Positions 14,101 to 26,100 of a stretch of DNA of 64,000 nucleotides are shown piece after piece (positions within the stretch are counted from its first letter, which is position 1; each line of letters begins with the position of its first letter). The notes beneath the pieces are model-generated. The model was given only the letters and a program-made list of their open reading frames with translations, was not told where the DNA came from and did no database searches. The position numbers were made by a program, and so were the translations under genes. Origin of the DNA: Loripinus fragilis (taxonomy: Eukaryota; Mollusca; Bivalvia; Lucinida; Lucinidae); assembly GCA_964019695.1 (NCBI GenBank), contig OZ026517.1:51329672-51393671 (forward strand). Direction: 5' to 3'.

Positions 14101-17100
14101 ATCCCAAGATGCATCCACACACCAAATTTGAGATTCCTACCTCAAATAATATAAGAGATATGCTCCGGACACGATTATTCTAAAAACTAGGTCAGAGGTC
14201 AAGGTCACAGTGACCCGAAAATGGTACGCGACACTCCCCCATCCCAAGATGTATCCACACACCAAATTTGGAATTCCTACCTCAAAGAATATAGGAGATA
14301 TGGACTGGACACGATAGCGGGACGGACACACGGACGGATGGACGGACGGACAGTGCGATTACTATATGCCTCCCAAAGTTCCTTTGGGGGCATAAAAAGT
14401 TGGAAAGGAGTACAACTGTTGTAGATCTCATCCTGACAACATTTTTTGTCCCCAAAATGTTGTCTGCTGATTATGTCTGTTACATATATCCAAATGCATT
14501 CCAGATTATTTTTACCCTTGAAGCAAACACTAGGAACCCCAGAAATGCCAACCCTAAAGGTCACTCTTAAGGAATATGAATGAAACTTTTCAGGAATCTG
14601 GGGAATTTTTTCGGAATGTCGCATAATTCGTCATTTATGTTGAAAAAAAATGCACTTACACAAGACAGTTTCAATATCCCCAAGTCAGTACCCTCTTCCT
14701 CCCAAATGCATAGCTGACAGCTTTACTACCACTTCATGCATACTATTCTCTGGGCTTCAATTGGCCTCAGGATTGGCCACAGATTTGTATAATCTGATTA
14801 ATTTCTAATTTCACGTGACGTTTTTTCGCTGGGGCAATCCATTTTGAATGTATGACTGATGGGTTCTCAGACTGGAAACTTTATACCTGCTAATTTAAAA
14901 GTAACATTTTTTTATAATAAACAATGCACAAACCAGTCTTTATTTTATTTTACTTCCGGTGATAAGGTTTATTGGTGTAGCGGTAGGACTACGGCCTTTA
15001 TTTTATCTGGTACCATATTAAAATCGTTATTAGCCGGAATTTTGATGTCTGAAATCGTAATGCGCAAATTGGCTTTGAAAATCTGTATGATTCCGTAAAA
15101 ATCGGAATGGTTGGCATCTCTGCAACCTTGATCAGATTAGACTGCTCCCTGAGCAGTCTGATCTTGGTTCATTTTGTTTGCAATACAGGCTACCAAAGTA
15201 TGTCAGCAGATGAGAGAGCAGATGCAATTTGTCATGAATGGCAGGAAAAGGGGTTAAAATTTAGGGTGACCAAATGCAAGGTAACATGATTTCTTACCTC
15301 TAGCAGGGCATCAACTTGGTCGGTAGAGAGGTGAGGCGAGGAGGTGTGGCTGTGGGGTGAGTTCTGTTTACTTGTCTCTGCTGAACTTAATGCTGCAAGA
15401 AATAAGGTACATGGTCTAATGTTTTATCATAATTATTTTGGTTTTAACCATTTAATAGAGAGCTTTTCATTCAGTGACCAATTGTCTAAACAGTGGCCAG
15501 AGAAGCAGTCTGATCTGGGCCTTCCCTGTTTGCTATTCTGTCAAGCATTTTGTGAATTCCAGCCCTGATAATCAATGTTTTATTTGAGAACAGAAAGAGA
15601 AAAGTGTTCAAAATTTTAGATCATTTACCATACATGAAATTCGAAAATGATCTGGTAACAATTGATTTAGCTATTGCGCATGCAAGAGAAAAGGTTGCAA
15701 GAAAAAAATAAACTGTAACTGAAGCATTATAAATTGTTTAATTTTGAAATCCCTTTTTACGTAAATGTCATATTTTTTCAAGGTGCAGTTCCAAACTGAT
15801 CACAGAATATTGCAAGGGTTAAAACACAATTCCATTTCCATATTTTATGTTAACTTCATTCTTTCCAAATCCTAAATACATTTATAGTTTACTCTGCCCC
15901 TTCCTGTGCTTCACAACCAATCGTTTTGCACAGAAATTCAAATTTTTGGCCAACTTAAACACATATTTTGTCAATATTTGTAATATCTATTTAATAAAAT
16001 TATTAAGGCATTATTAAATAAATCCGTTAAGTGGTCAATGCAACCATTTCCAAACGAGTAGTCAGAAAAGGGGAGGAGAAAACTATAAGTAGCTCATAGA
16101 TCATATATTACAATTATAAAGAAATAGTGTTTCCAGAGTTCTCATTAGGATTTTGAAAGTCCTCTATGCCAAAAAGTGGGAATCCCACCATACAAAAGAA
16201 TATAGCCTCCTTAAAAGAATTGGAGTCCCAGCACCAAAAATGGGAGTTCAGGACTGCAAATCAGCAGCTAGTGAGAGCTCTAGGTTCACTCACTACGCTC
16301 GTTCCCACTTAATTTCTTTATAATTGTACAGTCAAATCTCAGTTATCTGAACGTCGATTATCCGAAACTACTGGGTTATTCGAAGACGATGGACAGTCCC
16401 GACTTTTTCCCCTATTATCTATTGCAATAAAACTACCTATTATTCGAATTTCAATTATCCGAAAAATCAATTTTTCGAAGTGATTCGTCGGTCCTGATTA
16501 AAGAAAATGCTATTAAATTACCCTTCAAGATTCGAAGTCCAAATGTCACGCATGGTGATCATGATTTCTTTGTTTGGTCGAGTTCGATTTACACACCTGA
16601 GTGATTTAGAAAAGAAAGTTGGGACAGATAATTGAGGTCAATTGACACAGGATTAACGCTCACACTATTACATGATGAACCGTTAATTGAGTAAACGGTG
16701 TCTTTTATTAAGGTCATTGCGATGGTTTTGTTTGATGTTTTTTAAAAGTCGAAGTAATAATTAGTGGCAGCTGAAATTGATTTTAATTTGATCGTGTCTT
16801 TCTTGACCACTGTTTACAATAAGGGAACACACCAAGCGCGCCAACAGATTACAACAAAAATAACAATTTCGATAATAGACGAATATCACGGACATGTGTT
16901 TTGGGTGCTCAAAAGAACCGTCTCATCGAAACACTTCTTTTGAATGTCTAAAACACAATTTTACGATTGAGGGTAAACAACCAAAACCTAGGTTTGGATG
17001 CATAAAAGGACCCTCTCATCGAGACGGTTCTTTTAAACATTCAAATCATATGTTTTCGCTGAATTAAACGAAAAGTACAAGCCCAAAAGCACACAACGTC

Positions 17101-20100
17101 GGGCCACCAACGGCCAGCCAGCGATATGCCATCTCAATGTTGTGTGCTAGCTGGGATGGAGACCCTATGACAGTAGATAAAAGGAGACAATAATTCGTCA
17201 GTAAATATGGTTCGTCAATTTACATTTAACATTTATTCGATGTTGTTTCCATGTATATAGTGGATGTCAATAAAGATCTGATTCTCTTTTAATTTTCTGC
17301 GTTCTTAGACCTGCAAAGCATTAGAGACGATGAGACCACAACCTCCACGGAGCTCATTTTCTTTAATGCTTTGGCAGATGTTCCGATTGCATTATGGAAA
17401 ACATGAGTTGAAGTTGCGAATTCTGGCAAAACAATGACGTTCTTAGAAAGCATCCGATCTTTTCCGAAAATATCCGAAAACTCCCGTTTTCGATCATTCG
17501 CAACTACCGATTATTCGAAAGGATTCCTGCGGTCCCTGGCACTTCAAATAATCGAGGTTTGACTGTAATATATGATCTATAACCTATACCTACACGATTC
17601 CCTGCAAGATTTAGAATCAAGGAACAAATTTTCATATTCATAAATTAAACTCCATTTTGAGGGCCAAATGAAACTTGATATTTAACTCTTTCCTTGCTAG
17701 CACCAATTTTTTCTACTGCTGATAACCTTTGCAAACAGTTGAACCCAGATCAGGACCGACAGAATGAGTAAATGTAAATAGCAACCAGATAAAAAGAAAT
17801 CTTTCAAGGATGTATTCTGGTCTTAATTTCATAAAAGTGTATGCTGAGCTTAAATCTTTGCATGCTGGGTAATTTTTCATGCTTTTGTTGTTGTCTGCTA
17901 ACTTTTTTCAAAATAAACTTTTTCAAAAAATTCTTTCTGGACCATTATCAGTGTCAAACCAGTTGGATCCAGATCTGGACCAACCTTATGTAGGTTCTGG
18001 GTCTAAATTGTTTGCAAAGGTTATCGGCAGATGATAAGTCACCGCTGGATAGGAAAGAGCTAATCAACATTTCATAAATCGACTTATAAAAAAGATTTCT
18101 GTTTTTACAGGCCTAGTAGGAGAACTATATACGGTTAAATTAAGTAGACATTTTCATCATCTATTTAGCCACTGAAGGGAGATCATTTTCCATATCTCAT
18201 GATCTCTAAGAACTGATCCGTTTGTTTGTTTCCATAAGAATGATTGTGAGTGTTCCTCAGTTAAATGATGGCGCTCTTCAGTCAGGAGGATCCATTTTAT
18301 ATGAGAGGTCACAGGTTATAATTTCCAAATAATGTTATATTTCTTTCTCTGAAGATCGATTTTGTCTTAGCAAATAGTGCAAACCTGGATGAAATGCCAC
18401 ACACAAAGTGTGGCATTTCATCCGGGTCTGCACTGTTTGCTAAAGTACCCTTTAGGGATTTCTAGTCTAGAAAGGGTTAAGCAATAGGGAAAGGTTTGTA
18501 CAGTAAAAACTGTGTAAAAGGGCAACACTCAAAAAGACTGAAAATTGGTTTTCAAGACCATATATCACTTAATGCAGGTCAAGGGAGCATTATGCAATAC
18601 TTTTGACCTTCAATAAGCTACCATTTGACATTGAGATCTTTGTTTTGTCTATTTTGAGTGGCCTTTTACACAGGTTTACCGTGTATTCTGTATTCTTTAA
18701 TATTTGTTGGCTACCTGATGGTGGAGGTATCTTTAAATTTCCTATACTATTTTCACTGATGCGTGACTGACTAGGTGGAGGGGGACATGTGACCGGTGTT
18801 TCCATGGCAACAGCAGAAGGTGGCATCTGAAGGGCGCGAACTGCTAGACAGACACTGTGAGAATCTTGTAACAAAGTCTCCACATAAACCATGTCAAGTT
18901 CCGAAACAATCTTTCCATTGATGACTAGAATCTCATCTCCAGGAACCAAACCTACAATGTATTAAGTAAATGGATACACCTGTATAATTTTAAGAAAGGG
19001 GAGTAATTTTTGAAGATTCCTGAACACTTTCCTGCGAGTTAAAATCTGTTAAATAAAGGCTCTATCATTAAAGGCGTCTCCGGCTTGGCCCCCTCTCAGG
19101 TGTGGGGGGCAGGGTCGGGCCATTGCGGCAAATCCAGCAAGCATCTGAGAAATTTCAGGGTGGGCACTCTTAATGTGAACACTCTAAAAGGGAGGGTCTG
19201 CGAGGTGGTGGAAACACTATCTCGTAGAAAAGTAGACCTTTGTTGTGTCCAAGAGACCAGATACCGGGGTGGTCATTGCCGTATAATAACGGGCAAAGAC
19301 TCAAGGTACAAACTGTTCTGGTCTGGAAACAACAAGGGTACTGCTGGTGTTGGAGTGTTTGTGGCGGAGAAGTGGATAGAGAAGGTATTTGAGGTCAAGC
19401 GAGTCTCCGACCGGATCATCCTGGTGAAGATCATAGTCGGTCAGCGGGTGCTTTGTCGTCTGTCTGTCTATGCCCCACAGTGTGGTCTCAGTGATTCTGT
19501 AAAGGATCTATTCTACGACCAACTTAGGGCCGTGACTGCAATGATCCCAGCATCGGAATTCCTCATCCCATGTGGTGATTTGAATGGCCATGTAGGCAGT
19601 ACAGGCTCCGGTTACAAAGAAGTTCATGGAGGCTATGGGTATGGCAAGCCAGACCCTGATAGTGAGGGTGAGAGGATCCTGGAATATGCACTAGCATATG
19701 ACCTGTTCCTCGGTAACACATGTTTCAAGAAACGTGACAGTCACCTCATCACATACAGGTCCGGTAATACAGCAACCCAGATAGACTTCATGTTATTTCA
19801 AAAGAGCCTGCGCAAACTTGTTATGGATGTGAAGGTGATTCCTGGAGAGGAGGTTGCTCTGCAGCATCAGCTCCTTGTGTGCGACATGATGATTGATATG
19901 CCGCCCCAAATCAAACGCAAATTCACCCCACATCCAAAAGTGTGGAAGCTCAGAGATCCTCAAACATGTAGCCGATTCCAGGAAGTCTTCAAGGCACATG
20001 TGCCCGCTGTGGAAACTGAAGCGGCTACTACTACTGAGGAAATCTGGGCGAAACTCAAGACAGGTTTGCTGAAGACAACAGAGGAGGTGTGCGGCACAAC

Positions 20101-23100
20101 AAAGCCCCACCGATGGCGACGTGAAACTTGGTGGTGGAATAAGGAAGTAGATGATGCCATCACAGCCAAGCGCCAAGCTTTCAAAGCATGGAAGGCTGGC
20201 AAATGCACACGAGCATCATATAACACTGCCAAGCGCATCTCCAGACGTGTGGTGCACCATGCACGCCACGAAGCAGACAAGGTGGTCTATGAGGGCATTG
20301 ACCACAAGTCGTCTGATATCTTCCGCCTCGCCAACCAGATGAGGAAAGAGAATGTTGATGTTGTAGGCGACAAGCCAGTGAAGAATGACACTGGGGAAAT
20401 GTCAATGAGCGAGGAGGCAAAGCAGAATGCATGGGCTGAACATTATGAAAGGCTTCTCAACGTTGAATTTGATTGGGACCCTGATCACCTGTCCAATGAA
20501 CCTCCATTAGAAGGCCCGCCTATCCCAATCACTATTGACATGGTGAAGAAGGCCATCTCAAAGATGAAGTCGGGCAAAGCTGCAGGTCCATCAGGCATAG
20601 TGGTGGAGATGATCAAGGCAGCAGGTGATACAGGGGCCACCATGATCCGAGATCTTGCTACTGCGATTATCCATGACGGCAAGGTCCCAACTGACTGGGA
20701 GGAAAGTTTCATTGTCTGCCTTTACAAGGGCAAGGGTGATGCTTTGGATAGAGGCAACTATCGAGGCCTCAAGCTGACTGAGCAGGCCATGAAGATCCTA
20801 GAGAGGATTGTCGATGGTCTCATGAGACAGGTGGTGTCTATTGACGACTCCCAATTTGGCTTTGTCCCAGGAAGAGGCACTACAGATGCAATCTTTGTGG
20901 TCCGGCAGCTGCAGGAGAAATACCTAGCAGTGAACAAGAGGCTTTATATGGCCTTCGTGGACCTAGAGAAAGCATTTGACCGTGTCCCTCGGAAGGTTAT
21001 CTGGTGGGCCCTGAGAAAGCTAGGCGTTGAGGAATGGATTGTGCGGATAGTCCAGGGAATGTACGCTAATGCACGAAGCCGGGTTCGTGTTGGCGAGGGT
21101 TTCAGCAAAGAGTTTGAGGTGAAGGTCGGGGTCCATCAGGGATCCGTACTCAGTCCCTTGCTCTTCATCATTGTGCTGGAGGCCTTGTCACGTGAGTTTC
21201 GGGCTGGTGTTCCCTGGGAGGACCTATATGCAGATGATCTCGTCATCATTGCTGACTCCCTAGAGGAATGTGTCAGGAGGCTCTTGATATGGAAAGAAGC
21301 CATGGAGAAGAAGGGATTGAGGGTGAATGCAGGAAAGACAAAAGTCATGATCTGTGGTACAGGCCTGGACCTCTTGCAGAGTTCAAGCGAATACCCATGC
21401 GCTGTCTGTCGTACAGGAGTAGGCAACAACAGCATCTACTGCAATGGCTGCAAACTTTGGGTGCATAAGAAATGCAGTGGGCTACAAAGACTGACACCAA
21501 ATCCTGATTATAGGTGTGCACAGTGCATGGGAAATGCTCGCCCTATTGACGGCAGACCACAGAATGAAGTCCAGGTCGGACCTGATAAGCTTGAGGTGGT
21601 AGCTTCCTTCTGCTACCTAGGTGACATGCTTTCTGCTGGCGGAGGCTGTGAAATGGTGGTCACTACTCATGTGAAAACCGCCTGGAAGAAGTTCAGGGAG
21701 CTACTACCAGTTCTCACATCCCGCCACCTCTCTTACAAGACCCGTGGCCATGTGTACAGCTCTTGCGTGCGGAGCGCCATGCTCCATGCCAGTGAAACTT
21801 GGCCACTTATCAAGACGAACCTGCAGCGCTTGCAACGCAATGATAGGGCCATGATCAGACAGATCTGCAGTATCAAGCCAGAGGATGTGGCCAGGGTAAG
21901 GTCAAGCGAGCTACTGGCAAAGCTTCAGCTTGAGGACCTTGACCTCATTTTGAGAGAGAGAAGGCTTCACTGGTTTGGGCATGTGGCGCGTTCGAGTGGT
22001 GCAATCAGAACAGCATATGATATGCAGATTGACGGCAAGCGGGGGGCAGGGAGGCCCAAGCAAACATGGAAGAAACTGACAGAGAAAGACTGCCGTGAGT
22101 GGAAGCTCACCACAGTTGACCCTCAAGAAAGGAGCACCTGGAGATCAGGTGTGAGATCTGCTATGCATGCAGCTAGCCAGTTACCTGGAAAGGGGCCCAC
22201 TGATGTGGATGATGCCCCTGCACCTGCACGTTAATCAAAAATCCGATTATGATGATATTATGTATGGCTCACTGAGGGATCCATTTCTTTCCTTTAACAG
22301 TAAACCCTTAATAGCAAGGGTTGGTGGATCAAAACTTTAAACCCAGGAGTTCTCTCCCATCATTTCCTATTTAGAGAAAACCATAGAGTAAAATTTGACT
22401 ATTCATAAACCATCCCAAATTCAGAAACAATCTTTGCATAAATGACAAGAAGCTCACCTCCAGTAATGAAGTAAATGGATACCGCTTTCATTTGGGGGAG
22501 GGAAGTAACTTTTGTGACTTCCTGTTTACTTTCCAGTTTTGTTACTCCTTATAAAGGCTCAAGTCGACAGTACACTCTGAGAATCTTGTGGAGTCAGACT
22601 TAAGCAGAAAACTTCAATATCAGTCTAGACATGGAAGGGTTAACAAAAGTAAGTGATGGTGCAAAGATCAGGAATCGATACAATCAAGTACCACACCTGA
22701 CCCAGGATACCAATGGGAAAGTGACAAACTCACAGAAGACACCACAAACGAGAGCCAAGAGGTCAGCCCTTTCCCAGCAGGTGACCACAAAGCACATATA
22801 AACAGACGCGCACAAAACATAGCAAACACAAGACAGAACAAAAACATAAAAGATCCACAAAAGAAGTACCGCCTTGGAACGGTCAGTAAAATATTTTACT
22901 GGAGGGCTTAAACCGGTTAAACGGCGCCAACCTCACCCTTAATTCAGATGTGGATCAAGACACATAGATATTTGGTTAGCATGAAAGACCCCTAACTTAT
23001 CAATGCATCATCTCCTAAAACATATAAATCAAGATATAACAAGGAGATAAAGCAAGGATAAGGACTCAACAGTAAATTAAACTGAATACCGGAGCAAAAG

Positions 23101-26100
23101 AAATCCAACAGGTAAACCCCGGTGGGCCCGACAGACAGCCAAAGTATCAGGCCCCTACCATCTCATCAATAGATAAGTCTTTAAGTCGGAACCATCATAG
23201 AGTCTGAAGTCCGACCCACCGGCGTGCAATTAAAGAGGAAAGCAAAGTTGCCAACCGTGATCAACAACTCCCATCTCTAGTATTTAATAATCTGATTGGT
23301 TGCTGTTTGATTCATGACTTAAATGATTGACAGTTCTAATCTGCTAAAAGAGTTTGTTCTCTTTTTATGATATAGCCCTGGGCATTTAATCAATATAGGG
23401 ATCAAACATGGTTTTTCATGCATTACCATTCGCATTATTGCATAAATTCAACGATATATTCATTTAAATTTACAAAAAGTATGGCACCATATTTTGTTGC
23501 AGTTTCACAGTCAGTATGTGTATGGATGTTTTCATTTATATTTGTGTTTCAGGGCCAAGCCATATTGTGTGCGATAAATGGATCAGCTGTCATAAAATGT
23601 AGTGCTATTAATTGTATGAGAATGGTAGGGAAATGTCAGGTTTCTGCAGTTGCATATATAGATTGTCTAGTTGACAGAGTTGCCCCTACATTATTGATCT
23701 TCGTTTTTCAGTCATTGTGAACCAACAAACTCTATCTGTTTATGTTTCTGGCATAGTGGCCTGGAACAAGTGTATTTAAGGTACCAAATCCATGCTTTAA
23801 CAGCAAGAGAAATGCCTTGTTAATACATGGGTTTGTGCCGGTTGAAGCATGACTGCCAAAAGCGTGTGGCACAGATTTTTATGCAATAATTCTTATCTAT
23901 ACACATTGCCTATTAAAGCTTTTTTCAAACAGGTGATTGGCCTAGGATCTAGACCTACAACATTTGAATATGGGCCTATTCACAAGAGAACATGCGACAA
24001 GAAAAGGCTCATTCCATTCTGCTAAAGAGACAAGGCATACATGTACACAGTAGATACCTTTAGAGTGAGCAAGACTATCAGGTCGGACCTCTGCCACATA
24101 GATCCTCAGTTCATCCTCTCTGTCATTATCCTCAGCTAGCTCTGCCTCTATTTTGACACCATAGTCCATGTGGGTGTGGCCTTTGTCTAGCTCCGCCTGA
24201 AAGGTGCTCTTCTGACACACCTCTACCACTTCACATTTCTGTAAAAAGAGAGAGAACAATAAAGCAGGACATGTGGGTGTGGCCTATGTGTATAACAGAT
24301 ATTTTAGTCACAGGATAAGAATATTTTGAAAAAAAAAATAATTCAAAAAAAAAAATCAGCGGAATCTGATGATAATTTTAGCAATTTTGTATGAGGTCAA
24401 CATAGGAAACAATCATTACATTATTTTTGATACTGGATAAGCAATGTTTAAAGATTCTTTTTTTTAATTTTTTAGCTCATGTAACCACTTTAACTTCCAT
24501 CAAAACAGCAAAAGTTTGCCAAACTTGATAGAAAGCACAGGCTCAATTTCTAAAACTGCTTGTATTTTTTAATCATGCAACTTTTTCAAAATTACACACC
24601 CTGCTTTGAAAACAGTGTAGATTGAGATCAGCTGCCTTCACTAGAAGCCAGCTGATCAGGATCCACACTGTTTTTCATCTACACGATGAAACCACATTAA
24701 TAATGGAATCACACCACTAGATTGACTGGAAATCAGACATTCAAACAAAAAAAATAACCCATAAATTACACAGTGTGCACTACTAGGAGCATGTGCATTT
24801 ATTAGCAGAATACTGTAATTCTAAATGTTACATACCATTTTTCTAATACTGTCAGTTTTACTTGGGTATAGATACACCCCATCTGCCGAACCTTGAAGCT
24901 TCACTCGAACATAATGATCTCGAGGATCTAACTGTCGTTTATTGCACGTATATTCTAGGATGTCTGTCACTGTGGTGCGCTTCGATATACCCAAGGTCAC
25001 AGACTGAAACAAAAATAGGTACGGTAAATGTGTAAAAATTTCAACACTTTTCTCTATCTGTTCTCCAACAATGGTTGGTTATCGGGGCTGGAATTCACAA
25101 GATTATTGTTAGAATAGCAAACAGGGAGGACCCTGATCAGACTGCTTCTTAAAAGCAGTCTGATCTGAGTCTGCCCAGTCTGTTTCGGCCTTTTTGGCAG
25201 ACAACTAATGTTCCAAATTTTTTAAAAATTTACCATATAAAGCAATAGATTAGACTGACTCCAGTCTGAAACGTTAAAATGTCAGAAATAAATCTCCAAA
25301 TTTTATTCAAGTCCTTTTTGATGTGTTGTGTATTGTATGTGTTATGTTTGTACAGAGAACACCTACTGTTATGTAGGTTTTCTGAATAACAAGACCAAAC
25401 TCTGCTCTGGACCTGCGTCGCCGGTGCACGTCTTCAATGTGTGAACAATCATTATGCAAAGTTTCAATATAAAAGAATGAAATCGGTTTTAATTACAGAA
25501 TACATGTAAGCACTCAAAAGGTGGTGTAGAGGTAATAATGTCTAAGTTCAAAAATCCTAAAAATATTATCAAATGTGCACAAAATATAGGTGCACACATG
25601 TTCAATGTGTGAGCAATCATAATATATAAAGTTTGAATATGAAGGAATGAAAACTGCTGGAGTCACATATAACACAAACCAGACACCTCCTAAGCATTTT
25701 GGATGGATATAATATCTAAGTTCAACAGACCTAAAGAATATGTAAATATTTATCAAATGTGCACAAAATAGAAGGTGCACATGTTCAATGTATGTATAAT
25801 CATTACGCAAAGTTTGAATATTAAGGTATGATAACTTTTGGAGTTACAGATTACACAAACCAGACAACCTCTTAGCATTTTAGAGAAAAAATGTCTAAGT
25901 TCAAGATCCCTAAAATGAAAAAAAAATCATGAAATGTACAGAAAATAGGAGGTGCACATCTTCAATGTTCAGACAATCATTATGCAAAGTTTGAATATAA
26001 AGGAATGAAAACTGTTACAGATTACACAAACCTGACACCCCCTATGCATTTCGGAAGGAAAAAATGTCTAAGTTCAACACCCGTAAAAAATGAGAAAATA

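Noticed and set aside
13791..14183. 130-codon plus-strand frame
   Set aside because: It consists of tandem units of Helentron-like element H2 translated by chance.
19793..22126. Antisense frames within the LINE
   Set aside because: They are shadows of the conserved reverse transcriptase frame and show no domain.
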